A DNA stretch of 64,000 nt from DASYKS01 sp035995205 (GCA_035995205.1 DASYKS010000025.1:29968-93967); one strand, 5' to 3'; counted from the stretch's first letter, positions 43,878 through 52,675 are shown. Translations and numbers: made by a program. Notes: generated by a model from the sequence alone, not told the origin.

Positions 43878-46238
43878 ATGACCACGAACTCCAAGCCTCC
43901 CATAATGGGCGGAACCTTCCAGCTGCCTTTCGAGATGCTCGCGCCTCTCGAGTTCGAGCGTCTATGCCTCTGGCTGGTCGAGCGAGAGGGCTACGAGCGC
44001 GTGGAGGCGCTCGGGCAGTCCGGCAGCGAGAAGGGGCAAGACGTACGTGCCTGGCGCGGGGATCGGCGCTTCGTCTTCCAATGCAAGCGAGTCCGGGAAT
44101 TCGCCGCCGCCGCCGGGAAGAAGGAGATCGCGAAGCTCCGGCGCGAGCTCTCCCCCACGGAACAGCCGCACGAGCTGGTGTTCGTGGTGTCGGCAGAGGT
44201 CTCAGCCGACGCGCGCGCTGCGATTCGTGCGGAATGGGGACACGAGGCAACCTGCCACTTCTGGGCAGGGGTCGAGCTGGACCAGCGGGTGAAGCGACAC
44301 CGCGAGATCGTGCAAGAGTTTTTCCAGCTGCCGTCTGAGGCGCACTCGCCTCTCCGCCAACTTCCCGCCCCACCCGCCGACTTCGTCGGACGCAAGAAAG
44401 ACCTCGCCCAGTTACGCCACGAGATCAAGAAAGGCGGCGCCACGATCTGCGGCCTTCAGGGGCAAGGGGGCGTTGGCAAGACGGCGCTCGCTCTGGTGCT
44501 CGCGCAGGAGATGGCGCTGGGTTTCCCCGATGCGCAGATTTTCCTCGATCTCCAGGGGGTGAGCGAACGACCGCTTTCGACCTACGACGCGATGGCCCAT
44601 GTGGTGCGCTCGTTCTATCCCGACGCGAAACTCCCCGAAGGGGCGCAGCTCGCGGCGGCCTATCGGGACGTTCTCGCCGGCAAGCGCGTGCTCCTTTTGA
44701 TGGACAACGCCTCGGGACCCGATCAGGTGGCGCCGCTCGTGCCGCCCGTAGGAAACGCCTTGCTGGTCACCTCACGGCAGAAGTTCACGCTGCCCGGTCT
44801 CGCGGTACGCGATTTGGAGCTTCTGCCCGAGAAGGACGCCCGTGCGCTGCTGCTCGCGATCACGCCGCGGATCGGCGATCGGGCGGGCGCCATCGCGCGG
44901 CTGTGCGGGTATCTCCCCTTCGCGTTGCGAATCGCGGCAGGTTCGCTCGTGGAGCGGCCGGATCTCCCGATCGAAGCGTTTGAAAAGCGTCTGGGTAGGG
45001 AGAAAGAAAGAGCGAAACTCGGGGAGGGCGCTCTCGGCCTCGGGGTTTCCCTCCTTACTGATGCTTTTCAACAGCGCTTCCGCCACCTTGCCGTCTTCGC
45101 CGGAGATTTCGATGCACCGGCGGCGGGGGCCGTGTGGGGGTTGGGTGAGGAAGAGACGGATGAAACGCTCGGTGCGTTCGTTCGCGGGAGCCTGCTGGAA
45201 GGGAAGGAAGGCCGTTACAAGCTCCACGACCTCGCCCGGGCGTTCGTGGCATCACGGCTGACGAAGGAAGAGCGGGAGCAGAGCGAATTGCGGCACGCCG
45301 AGCACTACTGCGGCGTGCTGAGGTGGGCAACCGATCTCTACGAAAAAGGCAATGAGCACATCCTCGCGGGCTTCGCCCAGTTCGATCGCGAGCGGCACCA
45401 AATCGCGGTCGGGCAGGCATGGGCGGCCGAGAAGCTTCAAGTAAGGGAAACAGCCGCGCGGCTCGCGAGCGAGTACCCGAATGCCGGGGCGCACGTGCTC
45501 TACCTCCGCCTGCCCCCTCGGCAGCGGATCGCCTGGCTCGAAGCGGGGTGGGAGGGGGCGCGACGGGCGAATGATCGTGCGAGGGAGGGAAACCACCTCG
45601 GAAACCTTGGCAATGCTTACGCCGACCTCGGTGAAGCACAGCGCGCGATCGATTACCACGAGCAATATCTCGCCATCGCCCGCGAGATCGGCGATCGGCG
45701 CGGCGAGGGAAACGCCCGAGGAGGCCTCGGCAACGCTTACTACCTCCTCGGCGAAACGCGGCACGCGATCGAGACCTTCGAGCAGGTTCTCACCATCGCC
45801 CGCGAGATCGGCGATCGGCTCAGCGAGGGAAACGCCCTCGGTAACCTCGGACTCGCCTACGCCAACCTCGGCGAAACTCGGCGCGCGATCGAGTTCTACG
45901 AACAGCGCCTCCCCATCGCCCGCGAGATCGGCGATCGGCGCGGCGAGGGAAATGCTCTCGGTAACCTCGGGCTCGCCTACGCCGATCTTGGCGAAACTCG
46001 GCGCGCGATTGAGTACTACGAGCAGCAGCTCGCCATCACTCGCGAGATCGGCCATCGGCTCGGCGAGGGGAATGCTTCCTGGAATCTGGGGCTCGCGTAC
46101 GAGAAGCTGGGTGAGCTCGCTCGGGCTGCCAAGTTGATGCAGGTGCTGGTCGATTTCGAGCGGCAGGTCGGGCATTCAGATGCCGAGAAGCACGCGGCGG
46201 AGGTGGAGGCGATTCGCGCGCGACTGGCGGGCGGGTAG
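43878..46238 (+). CDS. Mrr-like nuclease, NB-ARC and TPR (STAND) protein
   Basis: Protein of 786 residues that combines a restriction-type effector with an NLR-like switch. The N-terminus (1-150) has PD-(D/E)XK residues: Glu26 in LEFERLCLWLV, Asp55 in EKGQDVRA, and Gln68/Lys70 in RRFVFQCKR. The NB-ARC region has Walker A GQGGVGKT (195-202), Walker B VLLLMDNAS (271-279) and VTSRQKF. The C-terminal part has four or five TPR repeats (GNLGNAYADLGEAQRAIDYH and similar), encoded by nearly identical tandem 120-bp DNA units (about 45600-46080). The design resembles bacterial antiphage STAND proteins that detect a phage component via repeats and activate a nuclease; the function is inferred. An adjacent 42-bp hairpin array begins about 190 bases downstream. 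Confidence 0.88.
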   Translation: MTTNSKPPIMGGTFQLPFEMLAPLEFERLCLWLVEREGYERVEALGQSGSEKGQDVRAWRGDRRFVFQCKRVREFAAAAGKKEIAKLRRELSPTEQPHELVFVVSAEVSADARAAIRAEWGHEATCHFWAGVELDQRVKRHREIVQEFFQLPSEAHSPLRQLPAPPADFVGRKKDLAQLRHEIKKGGATICGLQGQGGVGKTALALVLAQEMALGFPDAQIFLDLQGVSERPLSTYDAMAHVVRSFYPDAKLPEGAQLAAAYRDVLAGKRVLLLMDNASGPDQVAPLVPPVGNALLVTSRQKFTLPGLAVRDLELLPEKDARALLLAITPRIGDRAGAIARLCGYLPFALRIAAGSLVERPDLPIEAFEKRLGREKERAKLGEGALGLGVSLLTDAFQQRFRHLAVFAGDFDAPAAGAVWGLGEEETDETLGAFVRGSLLEGKEGRYKLHDLARAFVASRLTKEEREQSELRHAEHYCGVLRWATDLYEKGNEHILAGFAQFDRERHQIAVGQAWAAEKLQVRETAARLASEYPNAGAHVLYLRLPPRQRIAWLEAGWEGARRANDRAREGNHLGNLGNAYADLGEAQRAIDYHEQYLAIAREIGDRRGEGNARGGLGNAYYLLGETRHAIETFEQVLTIAREIGDRLSEGNALGNLGLAYANLGETRRAIEFYEQRLPIAREIGDRRGEGNALGNLGLAYADLGETRRAIEYYEQQLAITREIGHRLGEGNASWNLGLAYEKLGELARAAKLMQVLVDFERQVGHSDAEKHAAEVEAIRARLAGG

Positions 46239-46429
46239 CGCGACCGTGGGAGGACGTGGAAAGGTTAGAGACGCGGCGTCTCAGCCGCCGCCGGGACCGC
46301 GACGGGGGCCATAAGCGATGGGTCGGGGAGCCACAGGCGTATTGCGCTGCCGGTGATCGGTGGAATGGCCGAAACCACCAGCTCGCGGCTCCCGCGCACC
46401 TCCCCCCGGCTCAAGCGCGGCGATTCCAC

Positions 46430-47080
46430 GAACGACAACACCCCTCCGCTCAGGCGCTGCAGTGGTTCTGCGATGCCGAGCACCAGTTCGTCAGCTGGGG
46501 GAAGTGGTGTTACGGAGCCGAACACCACTCCGCCCGTTCGGGGAAGCGATGCGACGAGGGCGGACACCGCTCCGCCGGTCCGGGGGAGCAGTTCGTGGCT
46601 TCCGCGCACCACTCCTCTGGCCGGGAGGAGCGGTGCAACGCTTCCGCACACCACTCCCCTGGCGCGGGGGAGTGGTGCGCAGCGTCGGAACACCACTCCC
46701 CCGGCTCAGCGGAGTGGTGCACAGCGCAGGAACACTACTCCCCTGGCCCAGCGGAGTGGTGCACAGCGCCGGAACACCACTCCCCCGGCTCAGCGGAGTG
46801 GTGCACAGCTCCAGCTCACCACTCCCCCGGCCCAGCGGAGTGGTGTGCTGGGCCGTATTACCACTCCCCCAGCCCGGCGGAGTGGTGGGCGGAGCTCGAA
46901 CACCGCTTCCCGGAACGGGCGCACCGGTGTTCGGAGTGTGTCTACCGCTCCCGCGAGCTGGCGGAGCGGTGTTGCGCCTCCGCGAGGCGGTCTCCGGGCT
47001 CGGCGGAGAGGTGGCGGGCGGCTGGGAGGTGGTGCGGCGACCGCGCGCACCGGTGACCGGGCGCCGAGCGGTGCATTTCC
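46430..47080. repeat. 42-bp hairpin-unit array 4 (about 15 units)
   Basis: Units recur every 42 bp. The best-preserved units (46645-46900) read CACCACTCC, a short loop CCCGGCYCAGC, then GGAGTGGTG, a 9-bp stem that would form a hairpin, followed by a 13-base linker (CACAGCGCNGGAA). All frames are open; one frame would give a 14-residue repeat (HHSPGSAEWCTAPE). No ribosome site or start was seen. No gene was recognised in 46239-47264. Confidence 0.85.
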
Positions 47081-47101
47081 CTGTCGGCAAAGGACTTCGT
47101 G

Positions 47102-47131
47102 GACCGGCGAGACGCCGGCGGTCCCAGGAAA
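47102..47131 (+). repeat. REP-like hairpin repeat
   Basis: ACCGGCGAGACGCCGGCGGT followed by CCCAGGAAAAG, the same core as at 2630, 6766 and 9909. It lies just after array 4, as copy 6766 lies just after array 1. Confidence 0.7.
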
Positions 47132-47264
47132 AGCCTCTGACTTGGGGCGGCCAGCGGGTTTGGGGCGGCGGCGGACGACTACGGGCTGGTGGGTTACTTC
47201 TCCGTCGTCCAGCCGCAGGGCCGTGAGGGCTCTGCCCCAGCCGCAGCCGGTTTCTCTGGCTGGT

Positions 47265-47804
47265 TTACTCCCCGAAGTCCAACCGTCCCGGCAGCGCCCC
47301 TTCCAGCTCCAGCAGGCGTTGCTTCATCGGGAGCCCTCCGGCGTAGCCGGTGAGCGAACCGTTCGCTCCGATCACCCGGTGGCAGGGGATCACGACCCCG
47401 ATGGGATTGTCATGATTCGCCATGCCGACCGCGCGCGCTCCGCCGGGGAGTCCTAAAGTGCGGGCGATCTCTCCGTAGGTGGTCGTGGCTCCGAATGGGA
47501 TACGAAGCAGCTCGGCCCAAACCGAGCGCTGGAACTCGGTGCCTCCGGAGCCGGGGGAAAGCACGCCGAGCGGCAGGTCGAATTCGCGCCTTTGGCCGGC
47601 GAAGTACTCGTCGAGCTGTTTCCGGGTTTCCGGGAGAGGCGGAGCTTGCGGGTCGTCCGCCGCATCCGCCCAGCGCCGGGCTTGGGCGTTCTCACAATCT
47701 TCGCGCGACACCCGGTTTTCCAGGCAGATCAACTCGCCGTTCCGCGCCACCGCGAGCACCCAGCCGAGCGAGCTGGGAAAAATCGAGAAGGAGGTGTTTT
47801 CCAT
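47265..47804 (-). CDS. ogt: Methylated-DNA-[protein]-cysteine S-methyltransferase
   Basis: Suicide repair protein that removes O6-methyl groups from guanine. It has 179 residues. The active Cys141 lies in IPCHRVIGANGSLTGYAGG, and helix-turn-helix residues appear in RIPFGATTTYGEIARTLGLP. The start at 47804 (MENTSFSIFPS) suits the family, with GAGG upstream. The symbol ogt is used as the general MGMT name, not a strict subfamily call. Confidence 0.92.
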   Translation of the reverse strand: MENTSFSIFPSSLGWVLAVARNGELICLENRVSREDCENAQARRWADAADDPQAPPLPETRKQLDEYFAGQRREFDLPLGVLSPGSGGTEFQRSVWAELLRIPFGATTTYGEIARTLGLPGGARAVGMANHDNPIGVVIPCHRVIGANGSLTGYAGGLPMKQRLLELEGALPGRLDFGE

Positions 47805-47852
47805 CGCCGTGCCCTCGTCACCTTGTCCCCGTAGGATGAAACGGTTCTGCTC

Positions 47853-47968
47853 CGTCATCCTGAGCGAGAGCGAGGGATCTGGCGGGAGGGCGGCCTTAAA
47901 TCCCTTCGCCTCGATGGGATCCGAGCCACCCATCCCCCGGATTCCTCGCTCTCGCTCGGAATGACGGG
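47853..47968. repeat. 115-bp MITE-like repeat, copy 2 (inverted)
   Basis: Reverse-complement relative of 27081-27195. It shares terminal inverted repeats (CGTCATCCTGAGCGAGAGCG and CTCTCGCTCGGAATGACG) and the interior GGCGGCCTTAAATCCCTTCG. It has no coding capacity. Confidence 0.8.
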
Positions 47969-47976
47969 ACCGGACG

Positions 47977-48053
47977 TGTAGGTGCAGGCCTTGTGCCTGC
48001 CCTGGACTGCCGAGGCCTGACGTCCCAGGGCGGCCACAAGAGCCGCCCCTACG
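47977..48053. repeat. Palindromic repeats (GTAGG...CCTAC family)
   Basis: Hairpins GTAGGTGCAGGC with GCCTGCCC and AGGGCGGCC with GCCGCCCCTAC, about 25 bases apart. This is the same family as at 16622, 18220, 29743, 52587 and 54496. Confidence 0.65.
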
Positions 48054-48092
48054 CCCGAAGCCCAGGGAGATTCCCCCAGACGGTAGCCTCTC

Positions 48093-48734
48093 CTAGAACC
48101 GCCGCATCAGACCGACCACGATGCCGCGCACCCGGACATCCACTGCCGGCACCCGGATCGGCGCCATGGTTGGATGGGCCGGCTGCAGGCGGACCATGTC
48201 GCCTTCCGGGTAGAAGCGCTTGAGCGTCGCCTCGTCGTGAATCAGGGCGACCACCATCTCCCCCGGCTCCGCCCGCTCGCGCCGTTGGACGACCACGAAG
48301 TCGCCGTCGTGGATCCCCTCTTCGATCATCGACTCTCCGACCACGCGGAGCACGTAATGGTCGTTCGGACGGGCGTTGACCAGGAAGGTGGGCACCCCCA
48401 TCTTGTCGGCCTTGCGGTCGTCTTCCACCGCTTCCAGCGGCCGGCCGGCGGCGATGTTGCCGAAGAACGAGACCATTGGCTCGGGCTGGCCGAAATCGGT
48501 GCCGGGGATCGCCCGGATCAGCTCGATGCCCCGCTTCTGGTTCCAGTCACGGTGCAGGAAGCCCTTCTGCTGCAAGAGCTTCAAATGTTTATACACGGTG
48601 CCGTACGAGCGATAGCCGAAACGCTCGCAGATCTCGCGGTGAGTCGGCGCGATCCCGTGCTTGCCTTGGAATTCCTGGATGAAGTCGAGGATCTTCTTCT
48701 GGTTCTCGGTGAGGTACGCCGGGCTCGTGATCAT
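48093..48734 (-). CDS. lexA: LexA repressor
   Basis: SOS repressor/autoprotease of 213 residues. It has an N-terminal winged helix (ENQKKILDFIQEFQGKHGIA and THREICERFGYRSYGTVYKH), the cleavage site Ala96-Gly97 in NIAAGRP, and the catalytic Ser135 in GESMIEEG and Lys172 in ATLKRF. The start at 48734 is the conserved MITSPAYLTE. It diverges from the M16 peptidase pair. No clear LexA operator could be picked out by eye in the intergenic region. Confidence 0.95.
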   Translation of the reverse strand: MITSPAYLTENQKKILDFIQEFQGKHGIAPTHREICERFGYRSYGTVYKHLKLLQQKGFLHRDWNQKRGIELIRAIPGTDFGQPEPMVSFFGNIAAGRPLEAVEDDRKADKMGVPTFLVNARPNDHYVLRVVGESMIEEGIHDGDFVVVQRRERAEPGEMVVALIHDEATLKRFYPEGDMVRLQPAHPTMAPIRVPAVDVRVRGIVVGLMRRF

Positions 48735-48803
48735 GGGCGAAGCCTAGCGCAAACAAGGCGGAAGGCGCAAGAGTGCGGGTGTATAGAACGCTTTGCAGCT
48801 TCC

Positions 48804-48833
48804 TTGACACCTCCGCGACGCGGCTCCTACACT
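48804..48833 (+). promoter_or_regulatory. Sigma-70-like promoter for the M16 peptidase pair
   Basis: TTGACA at 48804 and TACACT at 48828 with an 18-base spacer, about 65 bases upstream of the ATG at 48896. The -10 is imperfect. Confidence 0.45.
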
Positions 48834-48895
48834 CCGGAACGTCTTCTTCGACCCCGGGGCGCACCGCGTCACGGCAGACCAGCCGTTCGCTCCGA

Positions 48896-50191
48896 ATGGA
48901 TGCCATGACGCCCGAGCTCGCCTTCGAAAGCCACACCTTGCCAAACGGCCTCCGGGTCGTGCTCCATCCCGACCGGTCGTTGCCGCTGGTGACCGTGAAC
49001 CTCTGGTATCACGTGGGCTCGAAGAACGAGCGGCCGGGGCGTACCGGCTTGGCCCATCTGTTCGAGCACATGCTGTTCCAGGGCAGCGCCAACGTGCCGA
49101 CCAACGGCCACTTCCGCTACGTCCAGCAGGTCGGCGGGGTGGCCAACGGCTCGACCTCGCACGACCGGACCAACTATTACGAGACGCTCCCGTCGGCCCA
49201 TCTCGATCTCGGCCTCTGGCTCGAATCCGACCGCATGGGCTTCCTGCTCCCGGCGCTCACCCAGGAGAACCTGGACACCCAGCGCGACGTGGTGGTCAAC
49301 GAGCGGCGCCAGCGGATCGAGAACCAACCGTACGGCCAGGCGAGCGAGCGGCTCTACGCCCTGCTCTACCCCGAGGGGCACCCCTACCACTGGCCGGTGA
49401 TCGGCACGCTGGAAGACATCCTGGCGGCGACGATCGACGGGGTGCAGGCCTTTTTCCGCACCTATTACGCGCCGAACAACGCGGTGCTGACGATCGCGGG
49501 AGACGTCGAGCCGGCCGAGGCGCTGGAGCGCGCCGCGGCCTGGTTCGGCGAGATCCCGCGCGGCGAAGAGATCCCGCCGGTCATTCTGCCGAGCCGCGCC
49601 GACGGGAGCTTCGAGCGCCCGGAGGAGGAGCGGCGCGAGGTGTTTGCGGACGCCGTGCTGATGCCGCGAATCTACATCGCCTACGCCACTCCCCCGTACG
49701 GCACCCGCGAGTGGTACGTCGCGGACCTCCTCTCGTCGCTGCTGACCGCGGGCAAATCGAGCCTGCTCTACAGCGACCTGATCTACGACCGCCAGATCGC
49801 CCAGGAGGTCGGCGCCTGGGTCCATCTCGGCGAGGCCGCCGGCACGTTCACGCTGGTCGCGACCGCGCGGCCCGGGACCGCGCCCGAAGAGATCGAAGCG
49901 CGCCTCGGCGGCCATCTGGAGGAGATCGCCGCGGGCCGGATCGATCCCCGGGCTCTGGAACGGGCGCGGAAACGGGCGCTCACCGATTATTTCGGCAGCT
50001 TGCAGCGGCTCGACATGAGGGCCGATCTGCTCGCCCGGATGACCACCTTCTTCGGCGATCCCGACGGGGTGAGCCGCGAAGCCGAGGTCTACCGCACCAT
50101 CTCCGCCGAGGAGATCTCCCAGTTCGTCGCCCGCTGGTGCCGGCCGGCGGATCGCGCCAGCCTGTGGATCATTCCGAAGGACGCCGCGTGA
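48896..50191 (+). CDS. M16 zinc peptidase, catalytic subunit
   Basis: Inverzincin peptidase of 431 residues, the active half of an M16 pair. The HXXEH zinc motif is His54-Leu-Phe-Glu57-His58, and the distal ligand Glu lies in NERRQRIENQPYG. The start at 48896 has no obvious ribosome site and 48905 is an alternative Met. It overlaps the next gene by four bases (GTGA), so the two are translated together. Confidence 0.93.
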   Translation: MDAMTPELAFESHTLPNGLRVVLHPDRSLPLVTVNLWYHVGSKNERPGRTGLAHLFEHMLFQGSANVPTNGHFRYVQQVGGVANGSTSHDRTNYYETLPSAHLDLGLWLESDRMGFLLPALTQENLDTQRDVVVNERRQRIENQPYGQASERLYALLYPEGHPYHWPVIGTLEDILAATIDGVQAFFRTYYAPNNAVLTIAGDVEPAEALERAAAWFGEIPRGEEIPPVILPSRADGSFERPEEERREVFADAVLMPRIYIAYATPPYGTREWYVADLLSSLLTAGKSSLLYSDLIYDRQIAQEVGAWVHLGEAAGTFTLVATARPGTAPEEIEARLGGHLEEIAAGRIDPRALERARKRALTDYFGSLQRLDMRADLLARMTTFFGDPDGVSREAEVYRTISAEEISQFVARWCRPADRASLWIIPKDAA

Positions 50192-51540
50192 GCCCGGTTC
50201 GCCGCGACGACGCGCCGCCGCCTTCCGCCGCGCGCGGCTTCCGCTTTCCGCCCTTCCTCCACCGGCGCTGCCCGAACGGACTGCAGATCTACGCCGCGCG
50301 GGTGGACCGGGTACCGCTCGCAACCCTCGAATTGGTTTTCCCCGCCGGGGGGCATTGGGACCCGGCCGGCCTGCCGGGCCTCGCCACGCTCTCCGCCTCG
50401 TTGATCGACGAAGGGACCGCGGCCAGCTCGTCGCTGGAGATCGCCCGCCGCGCCGAGGATCTCGGCGGCTACCTCGCGAGCTACGCCGAGTGGGACTACG
50501 GCGCGGTCGAAGTCGGTCTGCTCGCGAGCGAGCTGGCTCCCGCGTTCGATCTGCTGATCGAGGTGGCGACCGCGCCGACCTTCCCCGAGCGCGAGATCGA
50601 CCGGCTGAAGAAACTGCGCACGACCGAGCTGGAACGCCGCCGCTTCGAGCCCGGCACGCTCGCCGACGAGCAGCTAGCCCGGGTGCTCTACCTCGGCACC
50701 CCATACGCCGAATCGCCGCTCGGCACGATCGACAGCGTCGGCCGGATCGGCCGCGAAGAGGCGCTCGACTTCTATCGGCGCCACTACCCGCTCGGCTCGG
50801 CGACGCTGGTCGCGGTCGGCGATCTCGACCCGGAAGCGCTCGCCGCCGAAATCGAAGGCAAGCTTGGGCTGGCGCCCGCGGCGCTCGCCCCGCCGGCCGA
50901 ACCGATCGTGCCCAGGAACCGCACCGGCATCACGATCCACCTGATCGACCGGCCCGACGCCGCACAGACCGAGCTGCGGCTCGGCCATGCCGCGGTCGGC
51001 CGGCAGCACGCCGATTTCGTCCCGCTGCTGCTGCTCAACACCCTGCTCGGCGGCAAGTTCACCAGCCGGATCAACCTGAACCTGCGCGAGCGGCACGGCT
51101 TCACCTATGGCGCCACCACCCGGCTCGGCGGGCGCCTCGGTCCCGGGCCTTTCTCGGTCGCCACGGCGGTCGCGACCGAATCGACCGGCGCCGCGGTGCG
51201 CGAAGTGCTGTTCGAGCTGGAGCGCATCCGCACCGAGCCGGTGGAAAAAGACGAGATCGAAGAGACCCGCCAGTACATCACGGGAGTCTTCCCCTACTCG
51301 TCGCAGACGCTCGGCGACGTGGCGAAAAGGCTCGAAGTGCTCGCGATCTATGATCTCCCCGACGACTACTACGACGGCTACCTGGAACGGATCGCCTCGG
51401 TCGATCGCGCCGAGCTGCTGGAGCTCGCCCGCGAGCACATCCGGCCCGATCAGCTCGCGATCGTCGCGGTAGGTCCCGCCGAGCAGCTCGAACCGCAGCT
51501 CGCCGCGCTGGGGCCGGTCGAGGTGGTTTCGCCGGGGTAG
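50188..51540 (+). CDS. M16 peptidase-like, non-catalytic partner
   Basis: M16-family protein of 450 residues. Where the partner has HLFEH it reads GLPGLATLSASLIDEGT, with no HXXEH, so it is almost certainly inactive and forms the second half of a heterodimeric M16 enzyme (as in PqqL/MPP-type pairs). The M16 C-terminal block (LLLLNTLLGGKFTSRINLNL, followed by RERHGFTYGATT) is present. Start is GTG 50188, overlapping the upstream stop. Confidence 0.9.
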   Translation: MSPVRRDDAPPPSAARGFRFPPFLHRRCPNGLQIYAARVDRVPLATLELVFPAGGHWDPAGLPGLATLSASLIDEGTAASSSLEIARRAEDLGGYLASYAEWDYGAVEVGLLASELAPAFDLLIEVATAPTFPEREIDRLKKLRTTELERRRFEPGTLADEQLARVLYLGTPYAESPLGTIDSVGRIGREEALDFYRRHYPLGSATLVAVGDLDPEALAAEIEGKLGLAPAALAPPAEPIVPRNRTGITIHLIDRPDAAQTELRLGHAAVGRQHADFVPLLLLNTLLGGKFTSRINLNLRERHGFTYGATTRLGGRLGPGPFSVATAVATESTGAAVREVLFELERIRTEPVEKDEIEETRQYITGVFPYSSQTLGDVAKRLEVLAIYDLPDDYYDGYLERIASVDRAELLELAREHIRPDQLAIVAVGPAEQLEPQLAALGPVEVVSPG

Positions 51541-51570
51541 GATTCCGCTTCACGCACTGGAGAACACCCT

Positions 51571-52578
51571 ATGGACTACCGCAGCCTCGGCCGTACCGGC
51601 CTTAAGGTCTCGCCGCTCTGTCTCGGCGCCATGATGTTCGGCGCCTGGGGCAATCACGACCGCGCCGAATGCATCCGGATCATCCACCGGGCGCTCGACG
51701 CCGGGATCAATTTCATCGACACCTCGAACAACTACTCCGCGGGCGAATCCGAGGAGATCGTGGGCGAAGCGCTGGCCCAACGCGCCGCGCAACGCGACGA
51801 GATCGTGCTCGCGACGAAAGTCTGGTCGCCGATGGGGCCGGGAGTCTACGACCGCGGCCTGTCGCGGAAGGCGATCCAGCAGCAGGTGGAAGCGAGCCTC
51901 CGCCGCCTGAAGGTGGAGGCGATCGATCTCTACCAGACCCACCGCCCCGATCCGACCACGCCGCTCGAAGAGACGCTCTCCGCGCTCACCGACCTGGTGC
52001 GCCAGGGCAAGGTCCGTTACCTCGGATGCTCGACCAACCACTACGAAGGGCCGGGGCCGTGGGAGAAGCGGCTCGCCGCCTGGGAGATCGTCGAGTCGCT
52101 CTGGCTCTCCGAGCGTTCCGGCTTCGAGCGCTTCGTCTGCCTGCAACCGCCGTACAGCATCCTGCGCCGGACGATGGAGCTCGATCATTTCCCAGCGACC
52201 AAAAAGCACGGCCTGGGCAACATCGTCTGGAGCCCGCTCGAAGGGGGTTGGCTGACCGGCAAGTACCGCCGCGGCCAAGCGAATCCGGCGGATACGACCC
52301 GCGCGGTCAACTGGGTGGGCGACATCGAAAATCCGAAGTTCGAGCGCCGGCTCGACATCGTGGAGCAGCTGCTGCCGCTCGCCGAAGCCAAGGGAATTCC
52401 GCTCGCCCGCTTCGCCAACGCCTGGGCGCTCCGCGAGCCGGCGGTTACCTCGATCATCGTCGGCCCGCGCACGATGGAGCAGCTGGAAGACAGTCTCACC
52501 GTCCCCGAGGTCGAGATCACGGCGGAGGACGCGGCGGAAATCGATCGGCTGGTGCCGCCGGGGACCTCGGCGCTGTAA
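51571..52578 (+). CDS. Aldo/keto reductase
   Basis: NADPH-dependent aldo/keto reductase of 335 residues, with the TIM-barrel pattern MDYRSLGRTGLKVSPLCLGA, the catalytic residues Asp/Tyr in NFIDTSNNY, Lys in ATKVWSP and His in THRPDPTTP, and the conserved IVGPRTMEQLEDS segment near the C-terminus. Similar to YghZ/KvAb-type members. The substrate is not evident. ATG 51571 follows the M16 gene by 30 bases. Confidence 0.93.
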   Translation: MDYRSLGRTGLKVSPLCLGAMMFGAWGNHDRAECIRIIHRALDAGINFIDTSNNYSAGESEEIVGEALAQRAAQRDEIVLATKVWSPMGPGVYDRGLSRKAIQQQVEASLRRLKVEAIDLYQTHRPDPTTPLEETLSALTDLVRQGKVRYLGCSTNHYEGPGPWEKRLAAWEIVESLWLSERSGFERFVCLQPPYSILRRTMELDHFPATKKHGLGNIVWSPLEGGWLTGKYRRGQANPADTTRAVNWVGDIENPKFERRLDIVEQLLPLAEAKGIPLARFANAWALREPAVTSIIVGPRTMEQLEDSLTVPEVEITAEDAAEIDRLVPPGTSAL

Positions 52579-52586
52579 AACGGCCG

Positions 52587-52675
52587 AGGGCGGTCACGCA
52601 GGACCGCCCCTACAACCCCCGGACCGTAGGGGCGGACCTATGTGTCCGCCCTTGATCGGACCTATGTGTCCGCCC
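52587..52675. repeat. Three palindromic repeats (GTAGGGGC family)
   Basis: AGGGCGGTCACGCAGGACCG (52587-52613, with CCCTAC), then GTAGGGGCGGACCTATGTGT with CCGCCC (52625-52651), then a partial GGACCTATGTGTCCGCCC. They separate the reductase from the dynamin-like gene. Confidence 0.75.

Noticed and set aside
46256..47056. Long open frame through array 4 with a 14-residue repeat (HHSPGSAEWCTAPE) as a repeat protein
   Set aside because: No ribosome site or convincing start, all forward frames are open because the period is a multiple of three, and the DNA constraint (hairpin arms) explains the pattern.
6087..47080. CRISPR or TIGR-type guide array
   Set aside because: Units lack constant repeats with unique spacers, and no cas, Nop-domain or related effector gene lies in the window.
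48735..48895. LexA operator upstream of lexA
   Set aside because: No palindrome of a known SOS-box form could be identified by eye.
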